Source of the DNA: Robiginitomaculum sp036478975
Lineage (GTDB): Bacteria > Pseudomonadota > Alphaproteobacteria > Caulobacterales > Maricaulaceae
DNA: 15,522 nt
Direction of reading: 5' to 3'
Assembly: GCA_036478975.1 (NCBI GenBank)
Contig: JAZGFA010000083.1
Location: 1-15,522 of the forward strand
This document shows positions 8,771-15,522 of this stretch, piece by piece. Position 1 is the first letter of the stretch. Each line of letters starts with the position of its first letter. Made by a program: the position numbers and the translations under genes. Below the pieces are notes generated by a model, which saw only the letters and a list, made by a program, of their open reading frames with translations, was not told the origin of the DNA and ran no database searches.

Positions 8771-11355
8771 GAGACCACTATATTGATAATCCGGCCCGGC
8801 ACAACGATGACCTTGCGCACGGCCTTATCGCCAATAGAGGCGATGACTTTCTCGTCCGCCATGGCGAGGGCTTCGCAGCTCTGTTTGTCGGCGTTCTTGG
8901 CTACGGTGATTTCACTGCGCCGTTTGCCGTTTACTTGCACGGGCAGGGTGACATTGTCCTCGCGCAGCAAATCCGGGTCAGCCACGGGCCACGCGGCGAC
9001 GCTAACAAGGCCGTCCCCGCCCATATGGCTCCAGCATTCCTCGGCCAGATGGGGCATGAACGGGGTTATCATGCGGATCAATATGCCAAGGGCTTCGGCG
9101 CGGGCCGCGTCATTGGTTTTATATTTGCGGATGGCGTTGGTTAGCTCATAAATGGCAGAGACCGAGGTGTTAAACCGAAAGCCCTCAATGCCCGTCGTGA
9201 CGCGCTCGGCGACTTTATGGGCAAATTTACGTAGGGCGAGCGCATCGCCGTCCGCGCCACTTGCAACGCTCATCGGGTTTTGATGGTCGCTGGTTTCCGC
9301 GACCATATCCCAGACTTTATTCGCGAAGCGCCACGCGCCAATTACGCCGCTCTCTGTCCACTCCACGTCGCGCTCTGGCGGGCTATCGGAGAGCACGAAC
9401 CAGCGGGCTACGTCTGCGCCATAGCCGGCAATGATTTCATTGGGGTCGACCACGTTTTTCTTGGACTTGGACATTTTCTCAATCGCGCCGACCGTAATGG
9501 CTTGGCCATTTGAGATTTGCTTTCCGTCTGCAATATCGTCTGGATTAACCCAATCGCCATTTTCATTTTTATAGGTTTCGTGTGTCACCATGCCTTGGGT
9601 AAATAGGCCGGCAAAGGGCTCGCCGCTCGGCAAGTCAAGCAAGCCGCAATCGCGCAGGCCGCGCGTGAAAAACCGCGCATAGAGAAGATGCAAAACCGCA
9701 TGTTCTACCCCGCCAATATATTGATCAACCGGCAGCCATTTACTCGCTTGCTCTTTATCAAACGGTTTGTCATCCGGAAGGCCGTCCCCTTGGCCGCCGG
9801 CAAAGCGGGCGAAATACCATGATGAGTCAGCAAAAGTGTCGAGCGTATCGGTCTCGCGGCGCGCCGGCTTGCCGCAGTTTGGGCAATTGACGTTTTTCCA
9901 TGTCGGGTGACGTTCTAGCGGATTACCGGGATTATCCGGCTCAAAAACCACGTCGGCAGGAAGCTCTACGGGCAGGTCTTTGACCGGCACAGGAACCGCG
10001 CCGCCCTCACCGCACGATGTGTCCTCGCAATAAATAATCGGAATCGGCGCGCCCCAATAACGTTGACGCGAAACGCCCCAATCGCGCAGGCGATATTGCA
10101 CTTGCCGCGCGCCAAGGCCGAGGTTTTCAAATGTTTCAATCGCCGCGCCAATGGACTGACTAACATCCATGCCGTTAAATTCGCGCGAATTAAATAATGT
10201 GCCGGGGCCGGTATAGGCCTCGTTTTCAATGAGGAAGTTTTCTTCCTTAGTGCCCGTGGGCAGCACAACGGGGGTAACGCTCAGATTATATTTACGGGCG
10301 AAATCAAGGTCGCGCTGGTCATGGGCCGGACAGCCAAATACGGCGCCGGTTCCGTAACCCATCAGGACAAAATTGGCGGCGTAGACGGGCAGGGTGATGC
10401 TGTCATCAAGCGGATGCTGAACCCGCAAGCCCGTATCAACCCCAAGCTTTTCAGCCTTTTCAATCGCCTCTGCCGTATTGCCCATTTTCTCGCAGGCCTT
10501 AGCGAAGTTCTGCAAGTCAGCATTGTCAGGTGTGAGCGCTTTAATTAACGGGTGGTCGTAGGCGAGGGCGACAAAGCTGGCGCCGTAAATCGTGTCGGGG
10601 CGGGTGGTGTAAACCTCTATGCCGTCAAAGCTGTCGACGGGTTTAGTGAAGCTAAATTTAAACTGCAAACCTTCACTACGGCCAATCCAGTTTTTCTGCA
10701 TGGTGACGACTTTGTCGGGCCAGCGCTCAAGCGCGTCTAGCCCGTAATAAAGCTCGTCCGCATATTGAGTAATTTTGAAAAACCATTGGTCAAGTTCGCG
10801 GGTCTCAATTTCCGCGCCGGACCGCCAGCCTTTGCCGTCAATCACTTGCTCATTGGCCAGCACGGTCATATCCACCGGATCCCAATTGACCTTGGCTTTT
10901 TTACGGTAGACTAAACCGTTTTCAAAAAACGCGACAAAGATGGCTTGCTGCTGTTTGTAATAGGCGACGTCGCAGGTGGCAAATTCACGGCTCCAATCGA
11001 GGGCAAAACCGAGCCGTTTAAGCGGGGCGCGCATGGCGTCGATATTCTCATAGGTCCAGCCTTTGGGGTGAACGCCATGCTCCATGGCGGCGTTTTCCGC
11101 CGGCATTCCGAAAGCGTCCCAGCCCATAGGATGCAGGACGCGATAGCCTTGGGCCAGTTTATAGCGCGCAATAACATCGCCCATGGCGTAATTACGCACA
11201 TGGCCCATATGGATTTTACCGGAGGGGTAGGGAAACATTTCAAGCGCGTAATAGGACGGCTTGCTTGCGTCCATTTTAGAGGCTGTGTAAATATCCGCCG
11301 CGTCCCACGCAGCCTGCCATTTCGGCTCGACGGCCGCAGCGTTATAGCGGCTCAT
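8767..11355 (-). CDS. leuS: Leucyl-tRNA synthetase
   Basis: This class I synthetase charges tRNA-Leu and edits mischarged amino acids. The 862 residues match the bacterial LeuS length. The HIGH motif is HMGH (residues 49-52, in PYPSGKIHMGHVRNYAMGD), and the KMSKS loop is intact at residues 627-631 (KMSKSKKNVVDP). The inserted CP1 editing domain shows YTTRPDTIYGASF, matching the Thr-rich editing site, and the conserved GTGAVFGCPAHDQRD segment. The zinc-like region has NCPNCGKPARRETDTLDTF. The C-terminal anticodon-binding and tail domains look complete, ending at the ATGA overlap with lptE. The start lies 39 bases after the DUF3576 stop. No damage is seen. Confidence 0.98.
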   Translation of the reverse strand: MSRYNAAAVEPKWQAAWDAADIYTASKMDASKPSYYALEMFPYPSGKIHMGHVRNYAMGDVIARYKLAQGYRVLHPMGWDAFGMPAENAAMEHGVHPKGWTYENIDAMRAPLKRLGFALDWSREFATCDVAYYKQQQAIFVAFFENGLVYRKKAKVNWDPVDMTVLANEQVIDGKGWRSGAEIETRELDQWFFKITQYADELYYGLDALERWPDKVVTMQKNWIGRSEGLQFKFSFTKPVDSFDGIEVYTTRPDTIYGASFVALAYDHPLIKALTPDNADLQNFAKACEKMGNTAEAIEKAEKLGVDTGLRVQHPLDDSITLPVYAANFVLMGYGTGAVFGCPAHDQRDLDFARKYNLSVTPVVLPTGTKEENFLIENEAYTGPGTLFNSREFNGMDVSQSIGAAIETFENLGLGARQVQYRLRDWGVSRQRYWGAPIPIIYCEDTSCGEGGAVPVPVKDLPVELPADVVFEPDNPGNPLERHPTWKNVNCPNCGKPARRETDTLDTFADSSWYFARFAGGQGDGLPDDKPFDKEQASKWLPVDQYIGGVEHAVLHLLYARFFTRGLRDCGLLDLPSGEPFAGLFTQGMVTHETYKNENGDWVNPDDIADGKQISNGQAITVGAIEKMSKSKKNVVDPNEIIAGYGADVARWFVLSDSPPERDVEWTESGVIGAWRFANKVWDMVAETSDHQNPMSVASGADGDALALRKFAHKVAERVTTGIEGFRFNTSVSAIYELTNAIRKYKTNDAARAEALGILIRMITPFMPHLAEECWSHMGGDGLVSVAAWPVADPDLLREDNVTLPVQVNGKRRSEITVAKNADKQSCEALAMADEKVIASIGDKAVRKVIVVPGRIINIVVS

Positions 11356-11394
11356 AGCCTAGTCCTTATTTTAGCCCATTGGGACGGAAACCGC

Positions 11395-11862
11395 CTAGTT
11401 GGACGCGATATAAAGCTCGCGGGCGCGAGTAAGAATGGAGTTTTCAATCTGGCGCGCCGTGTCCGCGTCGATAGGGGCATCGGCCCAGCCTTGAGCGCCG
11501 CGAGCTTGCTTAAACACGCTGACCTTTAGGGCGTCGGCGCGAAGCTGGGTGTCGAGCACATAGATGGTCGATTTAAAGCGCTCATTGGGCGCCTTAGGGT
11601 TGGCGTACCAATCGGAGATGATAACGCCGCCAAATGGGTCAACGGTTGAAAGCGGCATGAAATTGAGCGTTTCAAGCGAAGCGCGCCATAAAAACGCGTT
11701 AACGCCAAGTTGGGGCGCGCTAGTCTGCGCCGTGCGCGCCGCTTTTGCACCGCTCTTCATGCCAGGAATTTTATCACGCACTGTTTTACAGCCGGACAGG
11801 CCGCTAGTGAGAGCAATGGCGGCGGTGGCCGTTATCACGAGTTTTGAAATTTTAAGTGCCAT
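11395..11862 (-). CDS. DUF3576 family lipoprotein
   Basis: This is a 155-residue putative lipoprotein with signal segment ITATAAIALTSGLSGC-like and lipobox LSGC (Cys25). After a short linker the core reads LGVNAFLWRASLETLNFMPL then DPFGGVIISDWYANPKAPNERFK, the recognisable signature of DUF3576. The ending is ENSILTRARELYI. The family is largely restricted to Alphaproteobacteria and its function is not known; its regular place just before leuS-lptE suggests a link to envelope biogenesis, but that is inference. The ribosome binding site GGAG lies 6 bases before the ATG. As the first gene of the minus-strand run it should sit behind the operon promoter, though I see no convincing -35/-10 pair in the 160 bases upstream. 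Confidence 0.9.
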   Translation of the reverse strand: MALKISKLVITATAAIALTSGLSGCKTVRDKIPGMKSGAKAARTAQTSAPQLGVNAFLWRASLETLNFMPLSTVDPFGGVIISDWYANPKAPNERFKSTIYVLDTQLRADALKVSVFKQARGAQGWADAPIDADTARQIENSILTRARELYIASN

Positions 11863-12022
11863 TACGGTCTCCGAAAGGGTCTGCTAGGGCGGCGCGCGGC
11901 CACGAAATGAATATGTCTAGCTCGCTATATACCACGATGGGCGCGCGGGGCTAGGGTTTTATGCGTTACGGTTTGGTATGATTTGGCGGCTATCTGCGCA
12001 TAATCACCCATTTAAGCCTACG
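11863..12022. other. Short intergenic region between the DUF3576 gene and the receptor gene end
   Basis: The 160 bases between the receptor stop and the DUF3576 start should contain the promoter of the DUF3576-leuS-lptE-holA-mscS run. I see an AT-rich patch near 11915-11935 on the minus strand but no convincing promoter pair. There is no strong hairpin with a U-tract that would end transcription of the receptor gene. The region also holds one copy of a 15-base direct repeat. Confidence 0.5.
11991..12005. repeat. 15-bp direct repeat, copy 1 (second copy at 14002-14016)
   Basis: The 15 bases tatctgcgcataatc occur here in non-coding DNA and again at 14002-14016, where they form the last codons of the HerA-like gene. 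The pair brackets the whole TonB-receptor unit. One exact 15-base match in a window of this size could arise by chance. Confidence 0.5.
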
Positions 12023-13674
12023 CTAAAAACTCACAGATAAGCTTGCCTTGAAATTACGGCCGTGCATCGGCGTAGTCTCTTTTAAAAATGAGCTGTGTTG
12101 ACGGGCCTCTTGGTTTGTCAAATTGTGGACAGAGACGCGAAGGGTCATCGCGTCGCTCACATCATAATGCGCGAAGCCATTAAGCAAAACAAAGCCATCA
12201 CTTGGCAGCTCCCCCTGCGCAAGTGTGGTTTTCTTGTGCGCATATTCGGCCTCACCGCGTAGCCCCCAATGGCCCGCATCCGCGCTAAGGCCGAGGGTTG
12301 CGCCGAGTGGAGGAATGCGCGGTAAGGGGGCCTTGCCGCCGCCCGTTAGGCGGGCTTCGACATATTCTAGCGAAGCATCAAGCTTTAAATCCACGGCGTT
12401 CCATTGCCCTAAATCTGTGCCTATATCCACTTCAAATCCTTGGAAAATACTGTCTGCGGGGGTGAAGCGTGACACGAGCAAGCTATCCCCTTCATCGGTT
12501 AGGCGGCTTTCTCCTGTGCTGGCTTCATATATGTAATCATCATATTGGGTGTGAAAGAGATTGAGGGTTAGATGGCGCGTGTCAGTGCGGTAGCGCAGGG
12601 AAATTTCTGCGCCAGTGGCGGTTTCCATGCCCAAGTTACCATCGCCAATTTCAAATTGCTGCGTGGCCAGATGCGGGCCATTTGAAAAAAGCTCCTCGGT
12701 CGTCGGTGCGCGCTCCGTGCGGCCAAGTCAAATTTGGAGGTAAAATCATAACGGGTTTGTTCCAGCGCAATGCTAGAGCCTTCCCCGCCCGGAATGCCGT
12801 AAGCGCTGGAAATATCTTTAACCGCGCCGCCAAGGAATACGTCCTCCCGGATATAAGACAGGCCAGCTGCGAGGCTTGTGGCCTCGGTCATAGAATTGGC
12901 TAATGCGTTGCGCGGCTCTTGCGCTTGGGGCAGGGGATCAATGCGGCGCAGGGCGGGCGAGCGCGCGTAATCCAGAATATCATAATCGCGGGTAGTGCGG
13001 TGAGATAACTCCCCGTGGGCGACAATATCGCCTTGGCCTAGGCGGCCTAAATGCACGTCGCCACCCATGGCGGTCTCATAGCCATTATCAACACTGGAGA
13101 CACCTATGCGCGCCTTTGCGCTGGCGCGGCCACTGGGCAGGCGGTCATTGGGCAGGCGGTCATTGGGCAGGCGGTCATTGGGCAGGCGGTCGGGGATGCG
13201 GCCATCAATGACGTTAACAACCCCGCCGGATGCGGCGCTACCATAACGCAAAAGGCCAGAGCCGCGAATAATTTCAATGCGGCTGGCCATGGCAGGCTCC
13301 ACTGCGCCGGCGTGGTCGGGGCTCGCGGCGGAAGCATCAATTGAGCCAATGCCATTATCTAAAACCAAAACCCGCAATCCGCCCTGTCCGCGAATTATAG
13401 GACGCGAAGCGCCCGCGCCAAAGAAACTGGATGAAATGCCGGGTTCAAATTTTAAGGTCTCGCCCAATGAGCCTGACATGCGTTGTTGCAATTCTTCATT
13501 GGTGAGGACCGACACGCCAATCAAGTTTTCATTGCTTGTAGCCGAGAGCAGTGAGCCTGTGACGATAATCTCGTCATGCTCGTTTTGCTCTTGAGCAAGT
13601 ACGGATTGGCAGAAGGCGGACGCGGTGAGTAAAGCGCCGAGGACGCAGTGGGTGCGTGAAAATAAAGTAAACAT
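12023..13674 (-). pseudogene. ZnuD-type TonB-dependent outer-membrane receptor, internally deleted and frameshifted
   Basis: The intact family member would import a metal, probably zinc, or haem across the outer membrane using TonB energy. The start at 13674 gives a signal peptide (hydrophobic core LGALLTASAFCQSVLA) ending near VLAQ; a start seven codons upstream is possible. The TonB box region (HDEIIVTGS) and a full plug follow, with RPIIRGQGGLRVLVLDNGIGSIDAS, SPDHA and GGVVNVIDGRIP, the ZnuD-like signature. The first frame runs through strands up to ALEQTRYDFTSKFDLAA, then near 12711-12720 the homology jumps to ERAPTTEELFSNGPHLAT in another frame. That frame continues to a normal terminal strand ending SVSF. 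Joined, only about 550 codons exist against about 700 expected, so several strands are missing. A single deletion of non-multiple-of-three size would explain both faults. The gene lies behind a Zur-like box. Confidence 0.85.
13135..13191. repeat. 15-bp in-frame tandem repeat in the receptor plug domain
   Basis: Three perfect 15-base units (gggcaggcggtcatt on the plus strand) at 13135, 13150 and 13165 are followed by a partial fourth at 13180. On the coding minus strand they encode RLPND repeated three times plus RLPSG, just after the conserved VNVIDGRIP of the plug. The unit length keeps the frame, so copy number could change by slippage without breaking the gene. Confidence 0.95.
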
Positions 13675-13685
13675 GGCTGGGATTC

Positions 13686-13739
13686 CATAAATCATTCGCC
13701 CAAGCGGGCGGTCATAGTTGAGGGGCGTCGTGATTTATG
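13686..13739 (-). promoter_or_regulatory. 9-bp stem with inner hairpin next to the receptor ribosome binding site
   Basis: A perfect 9-base inverted repeat (cataaatca at 13686-13694 with tgatttatg at 13731-13739) encloses a second hairpin, CGCCC-loop-GGGCG (13697-13710). On the minus-strand transcript the downstream arm ends at the G that begins GGA, the likely ribosome binding site of the receptor start at 13674. Folding could therefore limit ribosome access. Whether it does is inference; it could equally be a protein-binding palindrome. Confidence 0.45.
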
Positions 13740-13784
13740 CGGTAGGCGGGCTGCGGGCGCAGCTATCCGTGCTGCGGGTTACCG
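13740..13784 (-). promoter_or_regulatory. Structured leader with two mutually exclusive hairpins
   Basis: A 5-base closing stem (13740-13744 with 13780-13784) surrounds two competing hairpins. One pairs 13758-13763 with 13771-13776 (CGCAGC with GCTGCG, 7-base loop). The other pairs 13750-13754 with 13759-13763 (GCTGC with GCAGC, 4-base loop). They share the arm 13759-13763, so only one can form at a time. No U-tract follows, so this is not a plain terminator. I do not recognise a known riboswitch class, and GC-rich DNA can produce such pairings by chance. Confidence 0.35.
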
Positions 13785-13819
13785 AAGGGGCGGGCTGGTC
13801 AAGGCAGATTAAGCGGGCC

Positions 13820-13924
13820 TTAAGGGGCGGCGTAAATAGAGTGCGCGCTCGCCGCAAATCCAGTAAGCGCTAACACGGCGACAAGCACAAAGCTTAAAAA
13901 CCAATGGTGGGTAAGCTTAACCAT
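13820..13924 (-). CDS. Small ORF, 34 residues, signal-peptide-like, unknown function
   Basis: An ATG at 13924-13922 opens a 34-codon frame ending in TAA at 13822-13820. The product has a short basic/His N-terminus (MVKLTHHW), a strong hydrophobic core (FLSFVLVAVLALTGF) and a small-residue AASA that looks like a signal peptidase I site, leaving a tiny mature tail with one His. It could be a secreted micropeptide, a small membrane protein, a translated leader, or the remnant of a larger gene. A weak AGG lies only 3 bases before the ATG, so initiation strength is doubtful. It sits between the Zur-like box and the receptor gene in the same direction. I do not recognise a family. Confidence 0.4.
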   Translation of the reverse strand: MVKLTHHWFLSFVLVAVLALTGFAASAHSIYAAP

Positions 13925-13949
13925 ATGCCTGCATACACTGAAAAAGCCC

Positions 13950-13972
13950 GTAATGCAATAGTATAACATTGC
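13950..13972 (-). promoter_or_regulatory. Putative Zur (zinc uptake regulator) operator overlapping a -10-like hexamer
   Basis: On the minus strand the 23 bases read GCAATGTTATA, C, TATTGCATTAC. Eight of eleven half-site positions are symmetric. Compared with the proteobacterial Zur consensus as I recall it (GAAATGTTATA-N-TATAACATTTC), 18 of 22 defined positions match. A good -10-like TATACT lies inside the site, so bound Zur would block RNA polymerase; I see no clear -35. It lies 26 bases before the small ORF start and about 275 bases before the ZnuD-type receptor start, exactly where a zinc-repressed promoter for that receptor would be expected. Confidence 0.65.
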
Positions 13973-14000
13973 GAGCAGGCTGCGACTTTTGGCCGCCTAC

Positions 14001-15499
14001 TTATCTGCGCATAATCGCGCCCAATATGCCGCGCACAAGCTCGCGCCCGACCGTGCGGCCTACTTGCCGTGTGGCGCGGGCAATCTCGCGCTTGGTGGCT
14101 TTACCCAGCCCGCCGCCGGAGGATTTAGTGCGCGTGCTTTTCTTGCGCGGGCTCGCTTTTTTCTTGGCTTGGGCTTTTTCTAGCTTGGCTTGCTCTTTTT
14201 CGGCCGCCGCATGTTTTGCCTCTAGGATTTCATATGCGCTCTCGCGGTCAATGGTTTCATCGTAAACCCCTTTCACGGGGCTATCGTCCATAATGGCTTT
14301 GCGCTCTTTTTTCAGCGCAGGCCCAAGCCGTGATGCGGGCGGGCGGATAAGGGTGCGGCCAACAATGCCCGGCACGCCTTTTTTATCGAGAAGTGAGACA
14401 AGCGCTTCGCCAATGCCCAAATCCGTGATGACGTCCTCCGTGTCAAAGGCGGGGTTTTCGCGAAAGCTGCTCGCCGCGGCGCGCACGGATTTTGCTCTTT
14501 GGGCGTATAGGCGCGCAGGGCGTGCTGTATACGATTGCCGAGCTGTCCCAGCACGCTATCGGGAATATCCATCGGGTTTTGGGTGACAAAATAAATGCCC
14601 ACGCCTTTGGAGCGGATAAGCCGCGCCACTTGCTCGATTTTATCGACTAATGCCTTGGGCGCGCCGTCAAACAGCAAATGCGCTTCGTCAAAGAAAAACA
14701 CCATGACCGGTTTGTCTGGATTGCCGACTTCGGGCAAATCTTCAAACAGTTCTGATAAAAGCCAGAGCAGGAATGTCGAATACAGGCCGGGGGAATTGAT
14801 AAGCTCGTCGGCGGCGAGTATCGACACGGCCCCGCGCCCGTCTTTGTCCACCCGCATCAAGTCGGATAATTTAAGGGCTGGCTCGGCGAAAAATTGCTCC
14901 GCCCCCTCGCGCTCAAGCACTAAAAGACTACGCATAATCGCGGCGACGGACGCGCCGGTGACATTGCCATATTCGCGTGAAATTTCGGCTTTGTTATCTG
15001 AGATATGATTCAGCAGGGCACGTAAATCCTTAAGGTCAAGCAGGAGCATGCCGTCATCATCGGCCAGCTCAAAGGCGATGGTCAGAATGCCCTCTTGGGT
15101 CGCGTTGAGGTTCATCAAGCGGGCGAGCAGAACCGGCCCCATTTCCGAAATCGTTGCGCGAACAGGGTGACCTTGCCGGCCATATAAATCCCAAAAAATT
15201 GTCGGCATGGCTTCGTAGCTATAATCCTCAAGCCCGATTTTCTTGGCGCGGCTCAATAGCTTGTCATGCAGCTTGTGGCTTTTGCTACCGGCTTGGCAGA
15301 TGCCGGATAAATCGCCCTTCACGTCGGCGGCGAAAACCGGCACGCCGGCCTTGGAAAACCCTTCGGTTAAAATTTGCAAAGTGACGGTTTTGCCCGTACC
15401 CGTAGCGCCGGCCACAAGCCCGTGCCGATTGGCAAGTTTTAATAATAATTCTTGGCGCTTGCCATCGGTATCCGTGCCGACAAATATTGAACTGCTCAT
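14001..15499 (-). pseudogene. HerA-like ATPase, DUF853/YjgR family, with a one-base frameshift
   Basis: The DUF853 family consists of HerA/FtsK-like P-loop ATPases of about 500 residues, of unclear role. The start is taken at 15499, where AAGGA lies 9 bases upstream; an ATG three codons earlier is directly against that AAGGA and less likely. The Walker A is GATGTGKT (about residues 31-38) and the Walker B is VMVFFFDEAHLLF (Asp near 271), with YFVTQNPMDIPDSVLGQLGNRIQHALRAYTPKEQ following as in HerA-type enzymes. At 14490-14493 the frame breaks. The first frame leaves the family and stops at 14312, while the conserved sequence resumes one frame over (KSVRAAASSFRENPAFDT...) and ends with a Lys/Ala-rich, coiled-coil-like tail and MRR at 14001. 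Restoring one A in the run after GAGC gives an intact protein of about 498 residues. This may be a sequencing or assembly error rather than a real lesion. Confidence 0.85.
14002..14016. repeat. 15-bp direct repeat, copy 2 (first copy at 11991-12005)
   Basis: This copy of tatctgcgcataatc is coding: on the minus strand it spans the last Ile-Met-Arg-Arg codons and the start of the stop codon of the HerA-like gene. The other copy lies beyond the receptor pseudogene. Confidence 0.5.
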
Positions 15500-15522
15500 G
15501 GTTTCCATTCCTTGTTTCTAGC

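Noticed and set aside
10945..11529. Long plus-strand ORF of 194 residues
   Set aside because: It lies antisense to leuS and across its start; leuS is unmistakable and the ORF has no recognisable domain or ribosome binding site.
13051..13344. Plus-strand ORF with repeated AVIGQ units
   Set aside because: It is the antisense shadow of the RLPND tandem repeat in the receptor gene; the 15-bp unit keeps any frame open, and the product resembles nothing.
13674..13950. Cobalamin riboswitch upstream of the TonB receptor
   Set aside because: The leader is long and structured, but I find no B12-box-like conserved core, and the operator and plug point to zinc rather than B12.

Overview
The window is a stretch of alphaproteobacterial chromosome, roughly mid-50s % GC by eye. 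The evidence is a mutS-glnD-murJ-trpS block and, on the other strand, a DUF3576 lipoprotein-leuS-lptE-holA block; both are typical of Alphaproteobacteria. The genus cannot be named from the sequence. I have not computed codon statistics or run any database search.

Layout. (1) 1-6341, plus strand: a compact gene run of the mutS 3' end (mismatch repair), glnD (PII uridylyltransferase, nitrogen sensing), murJ (lipid II flippase), trpS (tryptophanyl-tRNA synthetase) and a PCuAC-type periplasmic copper chaperone lipoprotein. Most junctions overlap or nearly touch. (2) 6338-11862, minus strand: a compact run of a DUF3576 lipoprotein, leuS, lptE, holA and an MscS-type mechanosensitive channel. It ends tail to tail with region 1, with overlapping stop codons. 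These two blocks are housekeeping and look intact. (3) 12023-15499, minus strand: an accessory region with two damaged genes. One is a HerA-like ATPase (DUF853/YjgR family) gene with a one-base frameshift in an A-run. The other is a ZnuD-type TonB-dependent receptor gene that keeps its signal peptide, plug and terminal beta-strand but has lost much of the barrel and changes frame at the junction.

The most interesting part is 13674-14000, between those two damaged genes. It holds a good Zur-like (zinc uptake regulator) palindrome overlapping a -10-like hexamer, then an unannotated 34-codon ORF with a signal-peptide-like sequence, then a long leader able to form two mutually exclusive hairpins, and finally a 9-bp stem next to the receptor's ribosome binding site. 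Together these suggest a zinc-repressed outer-membrane metal-uptake unit whose receptor gene is now broken, or is mis-assembled here. The receptor plug also carries an in-frame 15-bp tandem repeat. I see no CRISPR array, tRNA, rRNA, prophage or insertion sequence.
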